Notes under the pieces: model-generated
What the model was told of the DNA's origin: nothing
Seen by the model: the letters and a program-made list of their open reading frames with translations, nothing else
Databases searched by the model: none
Shown here: positions 40,645 through 50,540 of the stretch, piece after piece
Numbering within the stretch: the first letter of the stretch is position 1
Layout: each line of letters opens with the position of its first letter
Program-made: the position numbers and the translations under genes
Origin: Comamonas sp. KCTC 72670
GTDB taxonomy: Bacteria > Myxococcota > Myxococcia > Myxococcales > Myxococcaceae
Length of the DNA stretch: 64,000 nt
Direction: 5' to 3'
NCBI GenBank assembly: GCA_014656495.1
Contig: BNCN01000003.1
Span: forward strand, 496,001 to 560,000

Positions 40645-41141
40645 CGCAGCAACCCCGCGGGCCGCTCCTGGGACGCCTCGAAGCGCCGCAGGAGCGGGAA
40701 GAGCGCCAGCGCCGCCAGCCCCGTGAGCGCCACCTGCAGCGGCATCTCCGCCAGCTGCGAGCCCGGACCGTCCTCCTTCACCGTGAGCCAGGTGAAGAAG
40801 GAGGCCAGCAGCGAATGGCCCACGTCCGCCGCCATGGAGAACAGGGCGAAGGCCAGCGCGCCGCGGACCTCCACGAAGGTGGGCACCAGGCGGCCCACCA
40901 GGAAGATGAACACGGCCAGGAACGTGTAGAGCCACGTGGGCTGCCCGCTCATCAGGTCCAGCAGGTACCCCACGCTGAAGGCGGAGATGGCGCCCTCCAT
41001 CAACGTCGCCCGCAGGGCCAGGAACGCCACCAGCACCACGGTGACGTCCACCCGGCCGAGCTCCAGGCCCGCCTGCTTCACCAGGACCGACTCCAGCGTG
41101 AGCAACGCCAGGGCCAATGCGACCGACACCAGGAACTTCAT
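40641..41141 (-). CDS. mreD: Rod-shape determining protein MreD
   Basis: This 166-residue protein has about five transmembrane helices (FLVSVALALALLTLESVLV; VDVTVVLVAFLALRA; TFLAVFIFLVGRLVPTF). Position between mreC and mrdA with 4-bp overlaps on both sides identifies it; the sequence itself is poorly conserved as usual. It is part of the inner-membrane elongasome. Confidence 0.9.
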   Translation of the reverse strand: MKFLVSVALALALLTLESVLVKQAGLELGRVDVTVVLVAFLALRATLMEGAISAFSVGYLLDLMSGQPTWLYTFLAVFIFLVGRLVPTFVEVRGALAFALFSMAADVGHSLLASFFTWLTVKEDGPGSQLAEMPLQVALTGLAALALFPLLRRFEASQERPAGLLR

Positions 41142-41998
41142 TTCGACGCGCCCTCCGCGGTGCCGCCCGGCGCCATGGCGCTGTACGGACTGCCCACCAC
41201 CAACACCTCTTCCAGCTTGCTCGTATCCACCGCCGGGACGATGTCCGCGCCCTGGAACATGCCGTGCTCCTTCTTCTCCAGGTTCGTCACGCGGCCCACC
41301 ACCACGCCGGGCGGATAGATGCCGTCCGTGCCCGCGGTGATGATGAGGTCTCCGTCCTCCACGTCCTCGGTGCGCAGCATGTTCTCCAGCTTCAGGGGGC
41401 CGCCTCCCGTTCCCGCCGCCGTGCCCCGGGCCCGCGAGCGCTGTACGCGCACCGCCACCCGGCTCTGGGGGTCCGTCACCAGCGCCACGTCCGCGTACCC
41501 GCCGGTGGCCCGGATGACCTGTCCCACGATTCCGTCCGGCGTCACCACGGACATGCCGCGAAAGACGCCCTGCTGCTCGCCACTGCTGATGCGGACCGAC
41601 AAGAGCTTCGCCACCGGATTGACGCCCACCACCCGCGCGGGGATTTCAGGCCCCGGCTCCGCCTGCGCGTAGTTGAGCAGCTTGCGCAGCCGCTCGTTCT
41701 CCATGCGCGACTCGCCCAGGGCCTGCACGGCCGCCCGCAGCTGGAGGTTCTCCAAACGCAGCGCGTCATTCTCTCGGCGCACGCCCCGCAGGTCCAGGTA
41801 GTTCTGACCCGCGGCGACCGCGCCCTCGATGGCGGAGGTCAGCCCCTGCTGGACCGGGGAGGTCACCGCGATGATGGCCCGGTCGATGAAATTGGGTCCC
41901 CTGCCCTTGCTGCCGCCGAGCAGGAAGGCCCCGAGCGGGGCGAGGAGCAGAAAGCCCACGAAAAGGGGGCGGTAATACCGCTTGAGGAGCGACCACAC
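41138..41998 (-). CDS. mreC: Rod-shape determining protein MreC
   Basis: This 286-residue protein has an N-terminal transmembrane helix (FVGFLLLAPLGAFLLGG), a coiled coil at about 65-110 (ENDALRLENLQLRAAVQAL) and the periplasmic beta-barrel domain (ARVVGVNPVAKLLSVRIS; GMSVVTPDGIVGQVIRATG; GDLIITAGTDGIYPPGVVVG). It is a scaffold linking the cytoskeleton to PBP2/RodA. First gene of this operon; mreB is not adjacent, because the next upstream gene is divergent. Confidence 0.95.
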   Translation of the reverse strand: MWSLLKRYYRPLFVGFLLLAPLGAFLLGGSKGRGPNFIDRAIIAVTSPVQQGLTSAIEGAVAAGQNYLDLRGVRRENDALRLENLQLRAAVQALGESRMENERLRKLLNYAQAEPGPEIPARVVGVNPVAKLLSVRISSGEQQGVFRGMSVVTPDGIVGQVIRATGGYADVALVTDPQSRVAVRVQRSRARGTAAGTGGGPLKLENMLRTEDVEDGDLIITAGTDGIYPPGVVVGRVTNLEKKEHGMFQGADIVPAVDTSKLEEVLVVGSPYSAMAPGGTAEGASK

Positions 41999-42209
41999 TG
42001 GCTGGAGTTTCCGGGGGTGTGTTGGGGGAGCAGGGGCGGGCTAAGGGCTCTAAATCGCTTGCATTTTCCGGTGCGTTGTCCTAGGCAGTCAAGGCCTGCA
42101 TGGGGGGCGGTCCCTGGTCCACCACCCACCGGCCGGGCTACCAACAACACCGCGTCGCGAGTCCTTCCGCACGGCTTTTCTCGGCGCGTTTGCCCCTGAA
42201 GTGACGACA

Positions 42210-43775
42210 ATGGACGGTCTGAATCCCCGGAAGGTTGCCTCGCTCCTGTTCATCATCGGCATCGCGGTGGTGTTCACGCTCCAGTTCGGCCCGGGCAGTA
42301 CCGGCTTCGGGGCCTCGGGCGGCGCGGTGGCGCCTGGCTCGGTGGCCACGGTGAACGGCAAGGAAATCCCGCTGCGCGACTTCGCCTCGGCGTGGGCCCA
42401 GCAGATGAACTTCCTGCGCTCGCAGGGCAGCCCGGTCCCCGAGTCGCTCGCCCGCCAGTTCGGCATGCACACGCAGGTGCTCGACCGCCTGGTGAACACG
42501 GAGCTGCTGGCCCAGGCCGCCGAGCGCCACGGCATCACCCCGTCCGACGACGAGCTGCGCAAGCTGCTCTTCCAGAACACGGACTTCCAGAAGGACGGCC
42601 AGTTCGACTTCGCGCGCTACCAGCAGGTGCTGCGCGACTTCTACCGGAAGACGCCGCAGGACTTCGAGACGGAGCTGCGCCGCCAGCTGGCCGCCCAGAA
42701 GATGGTGGACGTGGTGCGCGCCAACGCCATCGTGTCGGACGACGAGGTCCGCGCCCGCTTCGAGAAGGAAGGCAACCAGGCCAAGCTCGTCTTCGCGCGC
42801 TTCCTGCCGGCCATGTACGCCGACAAGATCCCCGCCCCCACGGCCGCCCAGTTGGCCGAGTGGACGAAGTCGCACGAGAAGGAGATCAAGGACTACTTCG
42901 AGGCCAACCGCTTCGTGTACCAGCAGCCGGAGCGCATCCGCGCGCGCCAGGTGCTGGTGAAGCTGCCGCCGGAGGCCACGGCCGACCAGAAGAAGGCGGC
43001 CCTGGAGAAGGCCCAGGCGCTGCGCAAGGAGCTCGACGGCGGCAAGGACTTCGCCCAGGTGGCGCGTGACAGCAGCGAGGACCCGGGCAGCAAGTCGCGC
43101 GGTGGCGACCTGGGCTGGGTGGAGCGCGGCAGCTGGGAGCCGGCGCTGGCGGACGCGGCCTTCGCGCTGCAGGCCGGTCAGGTGACGCAGCCGGTGGAGA
43201 CGAAGTTCGGCGTGCACCTGGTGAAGGTGGAGGAGAAGCAGGCCGCCCAGGACCAGAAGCTGGAGGACGTGCAGAAGGAGATCGCCACCACGCTCTACAA
43301 GCAGGAGCGCGCCAAGCAGCAGGCCCGCGCCGAGGCCGACAAGGCGCTGGCCGCCATCAAGGGTGGCCAGGACCTGAAGACGCTCTTCCCGCCGGAGAAG
43401 GAGCAGCCCGCGCTGCTGCGCTTCGAGACGGAGTCCCGCCCGGAGGCCGTGGAGACGGACAGCTTCACCGCCGAGGGTGAGGCGGTGCCGCACCTGGGCC
43501 CCGCGCCCGAGCTGGTGAAGGCGGCTTTTGGCGTCAGCTCCCCGCAGGCCGTGGACGGCGTGTTCCCCGCCGGCGAGGGCTTCGTGGTCGCGCAGGTGGT
43601 GGAGCGCCAGAAGCCGGACGCGGAGGGCTTCGACAAGCGCAAGGACGAGCTGCGCAACCAGGCCCGCCAGGCCAAGCAGATCGAGCTGACGGACTCGTTC
43701 CTCAAGGCGCTGCGCGAGCAGGGCACGGTGGACACGAACACCGCGGCCATCGACTCGGTGGTGGGCACCGGGTGA
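42210..43775 (+). CDS. PpiD/SurA-type peptidylprolyl isomerase
   Basis: This predicts about 521 residues from the ATG at 42210; a GTG three codons upstream is equally possible. One N-terminal transmembrane helix (VASLLFIIGIAVVFTLQF) anchors a periplasmic body. A SurA/PpiD-type N-terminal chaperone region follows (VLDRLVNTELLAQAAERHG). The parvulin domain is at about 245-345 (RARQVLVKLPPEA; DFAQVARDSSEDPGSKSRGGDLGW; VETKFGVHLVKVEEK). It folds outer-membrane or secreted proteins. Charged coiled segments complete the C terminus. Confidence 0.92.
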   Translation: MDGLNPRKVASLLFIIGIAVVFTLQFGPGSTGFGASGGAVAPGSVATVNGKEIPLRDFASAWAQQMNFLRSQGSPVPESLARQFGMHTQVLDRLVNTELLAQAAERHGITPSDDELRKLLFQNTDFQKDGQFDFARYQQVLRDFYRKTPQDFETELRRQLAAQKMVDVVRANAIVSDDEVRARFEKEGNQAKLVFARFLPAMYADKIPAPTAAQLAEWTKSHEKEIKDYFEANRFVYQQPERIRARQVLVKLPPEATADQKKAALEKAQALRKELDGGKDFAQVARDSSEDPGSKSRGGDLGWVERGSWEPALADAAFALQAGQVTQPVETKFGVHLVKVEEKQAAQDQKLEDVQKEIATTLYKQERAKQQARAEADKALAAIKGGQDLKTLFPPEKEQPALLRFETESRPEAVETDSFTAEGEAVPHLGPAPELVKAAFGVSSPQAVDGVFPAGEGFVVAQVVERQKPDAEGFDKRKDELRNQARQAKQIELTDSFLKALREQGTVDTNTAAIDSVVGTG

Positions 43776-43806
43776 TTCCGGGCGTCACCTCGTGACGCCT
43801 CCGTGA

Positions 43807-43848
43807 GGGCCGGGCCGAGGGAACTCCCCTCCCCGGCCCTTTCTCTTT
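43807..43848 (+). terminator. Intrinsic terminator after the isomerase gene
   Basis: GGGCCGGG (43807-43814) pairs with CCCGGCCC (43832-43839), followed by TTTCTCTTT. It lies about 30 bp past the isomerase stop, just before the converging diguanylate cyclase gene. Confidence 0.75.
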
Positions 43849-43860
43849 GCGGGCTTCGGC

Positions 43861-44952
43861 CTACCGCTCGGGGAACTGGGGTGAGCCGCCCCCCTGGGGC
43901 GACACGGGCTCGGCGATGCAGAGCGCGTCGCGGCCCCGCGCCTTGGCGCCGTACATGGCGAAGTCCGCGGCGCGGATGAGGTCCAGCGCGGACGTGGCGT
44001 GGTCCGGATAGGTGGCCACCCCCACGCTGGCGGTGAGGCGCACGTCCAGGCCCTGCTCCACCAGGAAGCTCCGGCCGCGGAAGGCCTCGCACACGCGCTG
44101 GCCGATGATGGCCGCGCCGTCCTGGTCCGTCTCCACCAGCAGCATGGCGAACTCGTCACCGCCGTAGCGGAAGACGGCGTCCAGGTTCTGCCGGCCCAGG
44201 GTGATGAGCAGCTCCCCCACCTCCTTCAACGTCGCGCTGCCCACCAGGTGCCCGTGGGTGTCGTTGACGCTCTTGAAGTGGTCCAGGTCCAGGAAGACGA
44301 GCGACAGCGGGTGCCGGAAGCGCTCCGAGCGCTTCACTTCCTGATCCAACAGGGCGCGCAGGTGACGGGCGTTGTAGCAGCCGGTGTGCTCGTCCGTAAT
44401 CGTGAGCTCCTGCACCCGCCGGAAGTTGCGCGCGTTCTCGATGGCGATGGCCGCGTAGTCCGCGATGGCGGTGAGGATGGTGAGGTCCTCGTTGGTGAAG
44501 GGCGGGTCCATGGGCCCGTTCACCAGCTCGATGATGCCCAGCACCCGGCCGCGGGCCAGCAGCGGCACGGCGAGGATGGAGCGGGTGTGGAAGGCGGAGG
44601 CCTCGTCGAAGCGCGGCGAGAAGCTGGGGTCCCCGCCCACGTCATGGACGAGCCGGGCCACGCCGGAGGTGAAGACGGCCCCGGCGATGCCCTCGCCAGG
44701 GTTGAGCTGGAGGCCCTTGAGCACGTCCGCGCCGTCCCCCACCGCGATTTCGAAGTAGAGCTTCCCGGTGCGCTCGTCCTGGAGGATGAGCGACCAGTTG
44801 CGAGGCAGCAGCAGGCTGCTGACCTTCTGCATCACGAGCGCCAGCACCTCGCGCAGCTCGAGCGTGGAGGTCAGGGCCTTGGCCATCTCATTGAAGGCGG
44901 CCAGTTGCTCCACTGTCCGCTTCATGGCCGACAGGAGGTCCGCGGGATTCAT
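43861..44952 (-). CDS. GAF-GGDEF diguanylate cyclase
   Basis: This predicts 363 residues from the ATG at 44952. A GAF sensor domain occupies about 20-185 ([32 protein letters not shown]). The GGDEF domain (about 200-345) has an intact active site YGGDEFAML, with [18 protein letters not shown] and [10 protein letters not shown]. It should make cyclic di-GMP from GTP in response to a cytoplasmic GAF ligand. An inhibitory I-site RxxD is not apparent where expected. The tail is short and Gly/Pro-rich. Confidence 0.93.
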   Translation of the reverse strand: MNPADLLSAMKRTVEQLAAFNEMAKALTSTLELREVLALVMQKVSSLLLPRNWSLILQDERTGKLYFEIAVGDGADVLKGLQLNPGEGIAGAVFTSGVARLVHDVGGDPSFSPRFDEASAFHTRSILAVPLLARGRVLGIIELVNGPMDPPFTNEDLTILTAIADYAAIAIENARNFRRVQELTITDEHTGCYNARHLRALLDQEVKRSERFRHPLSLVFLDLDHFKSVNDTHGHLVGSATLKEVGELLITLGRQNLDAVFRYGGDEFAMLLVETDQDGAAIIGQRVCEAFRGRSFLVEQGLDVRLTASVGVATYPDHATSALDLIRAADFAMYGAKARGRDALCIAEPVSPQGGGSPQFPER

Positions 44953-45005
44953 CCGTAGAGTCCACTCCGGGGCACAAGTCTGGTAAGGCCGGACCGAGCC
45001 GTAAC

Positions 45006-45602
45006 ATGCACATGAACGCAGATCAAACGTTGCTCGTCCTGGCCTCCGCGTCGCCGCGGCGGCGTGAACTTCTGTCACAGCTGGACATCCGCTTCACCAT
45101 CTCCGCGGCGGACATCGACGAAACGCCCCACCCCGGAGAGGCCGCGCCGGCCTACGTCGAGCGGCTCGCCCGGGAGAAGGCCCGCGTGGTGGCCGCCCGG
45201 CACCCTGGCGCCTGGGTGCTGGCCGCCGACACCACCGTGGCCCTGGGGACCGAGCTGATGGGCAAGCCCCGGGACCCGGCGGAGGCCCAGGCCATGCTCA
45301 CGCGCCTGTCCGGGCGCACCCACGACGTCTACACCGGCGTGGCCCTGGCCGGCCGGCACGAGGAGGCGTTGGTGGTTCACACGCGCGTCACCTTCCGCGC
45401 CCTGCGCGACGCGGAGCTGGCCTGGTACGCCCACTCCGGCGAGCCGCTGGACAAGGCGGGCGCCTACGCCATCCAGGGCAAGGGCGGCTTCCTCGTCGCC
45501 GGGGTGGCGGGCAGCACCTCCAATGTCGTGGGCCTGCCCCTGGGCGAGACGCTGGCGTTGCTGGAGCGGGCCGGCGTGCCCTTACCCTGGAGGGCGGCAT
45601 GA
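45006..45602 (+). CDS. maf: Maf family nucleotide pyrophosphatase
   Basis: This 198-residue house-cleaning enzyme hydrolyses non-canonical or excess nucleotides (dTTP/UTP type likely). Motifs: [14 protein letters not shown], the DETPHPGE loop, [32 protein letters not shown] and YAIQGKGG. An ATG two codons downstream of the first is equally plausible. Its stop overlaps the yggS start as ATGA. Confidence 0.94.
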   Translation: MHMNADQTLLVLASASPRRRELLSQLDIRFTISAADIDETPHPGEAAPAYVERLAREKARVVAARHPGAWVLAADTTVALGTELMGKPRDPAEAQAMLTRLSGRTHDVYTGVALAGRHEEALVVHTRVTFRALRDAELAWYAHSGEPLDKAGAYAIQGKGGFLVAGVAGSTSNVVGLPLGETLALLERAGVPLPWRAA

Positions 45603-46285
45603 GTGGCGGGAGCGTGGCGGAGCGGCTGGCGGCCGTGCGTGAGCGCGTCGCCGCGGCCTGCGCCCGGGCGGGACGGCCCGTGGAGTCGGTGACGCTGGTG
45701 GCCGTCTCCAAGCTGAAGCCCGGGGCCCTCATCCGGGAGGCCTACGCCGCCGGACAACGGGACTTCGGGGAGAACTACGCGCAGGAGCTGCGGGACAAGG
45801 CCGTGGAGTTGGCGGACCTGGAGGGCCTGCGGTGGCACGCGATTGGCGCGCTCCAGACGAACAAGGTGAAGTACGTGGCGCGGGTGGCCGGGGCCTTCCA
45901 CGCGTTGGACCGGCTCGAGGTGGCCCGCGAGCTGTCGAAGCGCCGCGAGGGCGCCCCGCCCCTGCCCGTCTACGTCGAGCTGAACGTGGGCGCGGAGGCC
46001 ACCAAGAGCGGGCTGGCGCCCGCCGGGCTCGGCGCCTTCCTGGACGCGGTGCGTGCGCTGCCGAACCTCCAACCCGTGGGGTTGATGGCCCTGCCGCCGC
46101 CCACCGACGACGAGGCCCGCGCCCGCGGTGACTTCCGGACGCTGCGCGAGTTGGCCCGGGCGCACGGGCTGCCGGGCCTGTCCATGGGCACCACCCACGA
46201 CTTCGAGTGGGCCATTGAAGAGGGCGCCACCGTGGTCCGCGTGGGCACCGCCCTCTTCGGCGAGCGCGAGCTCAAATCTCCTTGA
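45599..46285 (+). CDS. yggS: YggS family pyridoxal phosphate homeostasis protein
   Basis: This 228-residue PLP-binding protein is of alanine-racemase fold type without known catalysis; it maintains PLP and amino-acid balance. Motifs: the PLP lysine in [75 protein letters not shown]. Cotranslated with maf; its 3' end overlaps the convergent zinc-ribbon gene by 14 bp. Confidence 0.94.
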   Translation: MSGGSVAERLAAVRERVAAACARAGRPVESVTLVAVSKLKPGALIREAYAAGQRDFGENYAQELRDKAVELADLEGLRWHAIGALQTNKVKYVARVAGAFHALDRLEVARELSKRREGAPPLPVYVELNVGAEATKSGLAPAGLGAFLDAVRALPNLQPVGLMALPPPTDDEARARGDFRTLRELARAHGLPGLSMGTTHDFEWAIEEGATVVRVGTALFGERELKSP

Positions 46286-46493
46286 ACTTCAGGCGCCCCT
46301 CCGAGTTCGCGGACACCTTGAAGTCGGAGCCGCAGTAGTTGCAACGCACCTCGTCACCGTTGGCCAGCGGTTCATCCACGGGGTTGTTGGCGTTGCAAGA
46401 AGGGCAGTCGAAGTCCTTCTGGGGCCTTCCGCCGCCCTTGCCGGAATCCTTGTCGTCATCGTCGAAATCGTAGGTACCACCACCACCTGACAT
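46272..46493 (-). CDS. Small zinc-ribbon protein
   Basis: This predicts 73 residues from the ATG at 46493 preceded by GAGGAG. A Gly/Asp-rich lead (YDFDDDDKD) is followed by a two-knuckle zinc ribbon: CPSC and, 23 residues later, CNYC. A short beta tail ([17 protein letters not shown]) follows. Such small ribbons often bind nucleic acid or other proteins; the function is unknown. Confidence 0.8.
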   Translation of the reverse strand: MSGGGGTYDFDDDDKDSGKGGGRPQKDFDCPSCNANNPVDEPLANGDEVRCNYCGSDFKVSANSEGRLKFKEI

Positions 46494-46732
46494 GGGCTCC
46501 TCCCTCGGCATGGCACCCGACATCCCCCGGGGCCGCGCCCGGAGGCTACCAGCGGTGTCAGCGGGTGGACACGCCACCGTGCGGCATTCCTGGCCGTGGG
46601 GGGAGCGGCCGCGCATTGAATGGCGGGCCCACCGCCGCGTCAGGGGAAATGGGCGGCGGCGGGAATGGTTCGGAACCGGGTCTGGCGAATCGCGGCCAGG
46701 CTACCTAACTTCCAAGCGAGGGAGCTCACCCG

Positions 46733-47536
46733 ATGCAAACGCAGTCCAAGTGGGGGGTCGCGGCGCTGTTCGCGGGCCTGGTGTGGTCGGCAACGGCCTC
46801 GGCCCAGGCGTCCGCGAACCCGGCGTTTGGCCCCGGTGAGCAGAGCTCGTACCGCGTCAGGTACCTGGGAATCACGGCGGGCACCGCGCAGGTGACGGTG
46901 GGCGCCACCATGAAGCAGTGGGGCGAGGAGGTCTGGCCCATTGTCGCCCTGGCGCGCTCCAACGACATGCTGGGCGTGTGGCCCATCAAGGACAAGTTCG
47001 TGTCCTACTGGCAGCCCGAGCAGCAGCGCGTCATGGGCAGCGACTTGCATGCGGATGAGAACGGCTCGCGCCGGCGGCAGCGCATCAAGATGTTGCCGGA
47101 TGGAAAGTCCGCCTTCGTCGTGAAGCAGAAGGAGGGCGAGTCGGCGCGCGAGTCCACGCGCGAGGTGCCCGAGGGCACGCTGGACATGACGGGCGCGACG
47201 TTCGCATTGCGCAACCAGGCGCTGGCCGTGGGCGAGGAGTATGCCTATCCCGTGTTCACCGGGAGCAAGGCGTTCACCCTCCGCGCGAAGGTGGAAGGCA
47301 CCGAGGTGCTGGGCACGGAGCTGGGCAAGAAGGAAGTGTTCAAGCTGCGTGTGAAGACGGAGTTCGACGGCAACCTCGCGTCGAAGCGCGACATGTTCGT
47401 CTACCTCACCACGGACCCGAGCCACGTGCCGGTGCGGGTGGAGGCGGACCTGGCGCTGGGCACCATCGTCGCGGAGATAACCGACTACAAGCCGGGCCGG
47501 AGCATGGCGGTGGCCCGAGCCGAGAATGGCGGGTAG
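46733..47536 (+). CDS. DUF3108 exported protein
   Basis: This 267-residue protein begins with a signal peptide (WGVAALFAGLVWSATASAQA). The mature part follows the DUF3108 pattern: FGPGEQSSYRVRYLGITAGTA, IVALARSNDMLG, DKFVSYWQPEQQ, and VRVEADLALGTIVAEITDY near the end. The family is a beta-rich periplasmic protein of unknown role. First of three closely spaced exported-protein genes; the DUF4091 gene starts 27 bp later. Confidence 0.85.
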   Translation: MQTQSKWGVAALFAGLVWSATASAQASANPAFGPGEQSSYRVRYLGITAGTAQVTVGATMKQWGEEVWPIVALARSNDMLGVWPIKDKFVSYWQPEQQRVMGSDLHADENGSRRRQRIKMLPDGKSAFVVKQKEGESARESTREVPEGTLDMTGATFALRNQALAVGEEYAYPVFTGSKAFTLRAKVEGTEVLGTELGKKEVFKLRVKTEFDGNLASKRDMFVYLTTDPSHVPVRVEADLALGTIVAEITDYKPGRSMAVARAENGG

Positions 47537-47562
47537 CACCCGCCGGAGAGCGAAGGCGGCGG

Positions 47563-49254
47563 ATGGCAGCAGGATGGGCGTGGGCGGTGGTGGCGGCGGC
47601 GGTGTCCGCCTCGCAGCAGGAACCTCAGGTGGTATCGCCCCTGGTGAAGGTCCGCCCGGGCGAAGCCGTGAAGGGGCGCAAGGACGCCCGGTTGAGTCTC
47701 GCGCGGGGTGAGTGCGAGGCCGTGCAGGTGGCGCTCCCCGGCAAGGTGGAGCGCCCGAGCGTGGAGCCGTTGTCCCTGAAGGGCCCCGGCGCCGCGCTGA
47801 AGGCGGCCATCTGGCGCGAGGCCTTCATCGACGTGAAGACGCCGTCGAACGGCCAGGGACACAAGGGCCCGTGGCCGGACGCGCTGGTGCCCGTGAATGC
47901 CCCGGGGCATGACCCGAAGCTGCCCACCGTCTTCTACGTGGAGGTCTGCGCGCCGGAGAAGCAGGAGCCGGGCACGTACCGGGGCCAGCTCCAGGTGAAG
48001 ACAGCCAGCGGCAAGCCCGCGGCGGTGTCCTTCACCGCGGAGGTGCAGCCCTTCGCGCTGCCCGCGACGTCCTCGCTGCCCAACAGCTTCGGCATCTCCC
48101 TGTACAGCATCGCCCGGGGCCACGGCCTGAATCCGGAGTCCGCCCAGGCCCGCGAGCTGCTGCGTGAGTACGGACGCGCGCTGCTGGAGCACCGGGTGAG
48201 CGCCCACGGCATGAGCATGAACCCGCCGCCGGTGCGCTTCGAGAAGGGCCGCGCGGTGGTGGACTGGAGCGCCTACGACGCGGAGATGGCGCCCTTCCTG
48301 GACGGCACCCTGCTGCCCTCCGGCGCGCGCTTCACCAGCTCCGACGTGCGCGACAACAAGCAGGCGAAGACGGACGCGGAGAAGACGGCGTACTACCGCG
48401 CCTTCGCCGAGCACTACCGGAAGAAGGGCTGGCCGGCGCAGCTCTTCTTCTACGCCAAGGACGAGCCCAAGCCGGAGGACGTGCCGCTGGTGAAGGCCCA
48501 GTCCTCTCGCGTGCGCGCGGCGGGCGGGATTCCGGTGCTCGTCACCAGCCCGCTGGACGACGCGCTGAACGGCTCGGCGGACATCCTCACGCCCACCCTC
48601 AACTGCTTCTATCCCCGGCCGGGCCCGCAGACGTGCCCCACCGTGATGGAGGCCACCGCGCTGCGCAAGCGGCTGGCAGGTGACACCCGGGTGTGGTGGT
48701 ACCAGAGCTGCAATTCCCACGGCTGCACGGGCGGGCCGCCGGACGACAAGAAGGTGGACGCGGCGTACAGCGGGTGGGCCTCGTACATGGTGGACCACGC
48801 CGGGCCGCTCAACCGCGCCATGGGTGTGCTGGCCTTCTCGTCCGGCGTGGACGGCGAGCTCTATTTCGACACCGTGTTCGCCTACAACACGAAGAAGGAC
48901 CCCTGGAAGGACGTCTTCGAGTTCGGCGGCAACGGCGACGGCACCCTCTTCTATCCGGGCACGCCGGACCGGGTGGGTCCATCCGGCCACCAGCCGGTGC
49001 TCACGCTGCGGCTGAAGCACATCCGGGACGGCCTGGAGGACTACGAGTACCTCCGGCTGCTCTCCGAGCTGGGTGACGCCGCGTTCGCCCGTTCGGCCGC
49101 GCGCCGCCTGGCACGCACCGGTTGGGACATCAACGCGGATGCGGGAGAATGGGAGGCGGTCCGAGAGGAAGTCACCGCCCGGCTCCGCAAGCGTTGGGCG
49201 GAATCCGAATATGCGAAGGGCCCGGGCCGTCAGACGCCGCAGAGCACCCCGTAG
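47563..49254 (+). CDS. DUF4091 glycosidase-like exported protein
   Basis: This 563-residue protein starts at the ATG at 47563 with a short hydrophobic lead (AGWAWAVVAAAVSA) that acts as signal peptide. An N-terminal beta domain (about 30-160) precedes a TIM-barrel-like central region. The DUF4091 signature is at about 440-520: VFEFGGNGDGTLFYPGTPD and LRLKHIRDGLEDYEYLRLL. DUF4091 proteins are related to glycoside hydrolases. An acidic pair in FYAKDEPKPEDV could be catalytic. Substrate unknown. Flanked by two DUF3108 genes. Confidence 0.85.
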   Translation: MAAGWAWAVVAAAVSASQQEPQVVSPLVKVRPGEAVKGRKDARLSLARGECEAVQVALPGKVERPSVEPLSLKGPGAALKAAIWREAFIDVKTPSNGQGHKGPWPDALVPVNAPGHDPKLPTVFYVEVCAPEKQEPGTYRGQLQVKTASGKPAAVSFTAEVQPFALPATSSLPNSFGISLYSIARGHGLNPESAQARELLREYGRALLEHRVSAHGMSMNPPPVRFEKGRAVVDWSAYDAEMAPFLDGTLLPSGARFTSSDVRDNKQAKTDAEKTAYYRAFAEHYRKKGWPAQLFFYAKDEPKPEDVPLVKAQSSRVRAAGGIPVLVTSPLDDALNGSADILTPTLNCFYPRPGPQTCPTVMEATALRKRLAGDTRVWWYQSCNSHGCTGGPPDDKKVDAAYSGWASYMVDHAGPLNRAMGVLAFSSGVDGELYFDTVFAYNTKKDPWKDVFEFGGNGDGTLFYPGTPDRVGPSGHQPVLTLRLKHIRDGLEDYEYLRLLSELGDAAFARSAARRLARTGWDINADAGEWEAVREEVTARLRKRWAESEYAKGPGRQTPQSTP

Positions 49255-49273
49255 TCCACCTGGAAGGAAAAGG

Positions 49274-50176
49274 ATGAGCTCCCTGCGCACCCTCCTCGCG
49301 GCTGTGTTGTCGCTGTCCACCGCCAGCGCCTGGGCCCAGATTCCAGACACGGAGGCGGACACGCCGGAGTCCTCGAAGGCGGAGGCGGAAACGGAGACGG
49401 CCGAGGCGCCCCTCACCGTCGCGCAGTGCGACTCTGCGCTGCCCTCGCTGCGCACGCCCTTGGCGTTCATGCCCGGCGAGGTCCTGGAGTTCGACCTCGA
49501 CGCCATGGGCGCGCAAGCGGGCACCATGACGATGCGCGTCCACAAGCAGAAGGACGGGCACCTGCCCATCCAGGTGGAGGCGCAGACGAACTCCTTCTTC
49601 TCCAAAGTGCGGCGGGTGCGCGGCAGCGCCACCGCGTACCTCCACCCGCGCACGCTGCGCCCCAAGCGCTACATCGAAGACACGATGGAGAACGAACAGC
49701 GCCGCAAGGTGGAGGTCGCCTTCGGCCAGAAGGAGCGCACCGTCAAGGTGGACTACCAGTTCGGCCAGCGCCCCAAGGGGCAGTTCAACTACACCTTCGA
49801 CAAGGACGGCCTCGACGTGGCCGGCGCCATCTACCTGCTGCGCCAGCTGCCGCTGAAGGAGGACCTCCAGGTGTGCTTCGACGTCTACGGCGTGCGCCGC
49901 ATGTGGCGCATGCAGGGCACGGTGGTGAAGAAGGAGACGGTGACGACGCCGCTGGGCCAGTTCAACGCCTGGCACATGCAGGGCGTCGCCGTGCGCCTGG
50001 ACCGGCCCAAGCAACGGCGCGAGGTGCACGTCTGGATCTCCGACGACGCCCGCCGCCTGCCGCTGGCCGCCGTGGGCACCATCGACCTGGGCGCCGTGCG
50101 CGCCACCCTCACCTCCGTCTCACGCCCCGGCGAGAAGCCGCAGAAGAGCGAAGGCCAGGAAACGATGAAGTGGTGA
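49274..50176 (+). CDS. Second DUF3108 exported protein
   Basis: This predicts 300 residues from the ATG at 49274 with GGAAGGAAAAGG upstream; signal peptide MSSLRTLLAAVLSLSTASAW with cut after WAQ or nearby. An acidic low-complexity lead (about 22-45) precedes a DUF3108 domain: FMPGEVLEFDLDAMGAQAG, QVEAQTNSFFSKVRRVRG, TVKVDYQFGQRPKG, FNAWHMQGVAVRLD, RRLPLAAVGTIDLGAV. A divergent paralog of the gene at 46733. Separated from DUF4091 by 19 bp, so the three probably form one operon. Confidence 0.85.
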   Translation: MSSLRTLLAAVLSLSTASAWAQIPDTEADTPESSKAEAETETAEAPLTVAQCDSALPSLRTPLAFMPGEVLEFDLDAMGAQAGTMTMRVHKQKDGHLPIQVEAQTNSFFSKVRRVRGSATAYLHPRTLRPKRYIEDTMENEQRRKVEVAFGQKERTVKVDYQFGQRPKGQFNYTFDKDGLDVAGAIYLLRQLPLKEDLQVCFDVYGVRRMWRMQGTVVKKETVTTPLGQFNAWHMQGVAVRLDRPKQRREVHVWISDDARRLPLAAVGTIDLGAVRATLTSVSRPGEKPQKSEGQETMKW

Positions 50177-50540
50177 AACATGGACCGGTGACGGCGGCGC
50201 GGCGCCGCCTTCGGACTTCACCGCGCGCCAGTGCGAGTCCCTCATCGCGATCACCCCCGAGCCCCAGTCGGTGGGTGATTCGCGCGCCAGCGCGTGGCCG
50301 CGGGTGAAGGTCGGGCGGCCTCCGTCCCGGAAGACGCGGACCACCGCGGGACCCGCGGGCAACGTGGTCTCCCCTCATGACGGACGGGCTCGCATGGCGG
50401 AGAGGCTGAACCCGCGCGAGGGGCGGGCGCGTCAAAGCGAGTGGCGCTGGTGAAGTGCCTGGGCTCGCGCGGAGCCCAGGTGCGCGCTTCGGCCCGGACT
50501 GGAAAATTGACGGAGTGCTACCTGCCTGTAGCGTCGGGCC
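50177..50540. other. Intergenic spacer, no gene seen
   Basis: Reading all frames I find no open frame with a ribosome site and amino-acid pattern worth calling. A small hairpin GGCGGC/GCCGCC at 50193-50209 just after the DUF3108 stop may help termination. A promoter-like sequence sits at the right end (separate entry). Confidence 0.6.
50507..50534 (+). promoter_or_regulatory. Candidate promoter for a leaderless gene, with inverted repeat
   Basis: TTGACG (50507-50512) is followed after 16 bp by TAGCGT (50529-50534), matching TAxxxT. A start about 7 bp downstream would coincide with the ATG at 50541, giving a leaderless transcript. A 5-bp inverted repeat GCTAC/GTAGC (50517-50521 and 50528-50532) overlaps the spacer and -10 and could be an operator. 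Weak evidence overall. Confidence 0.3.
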
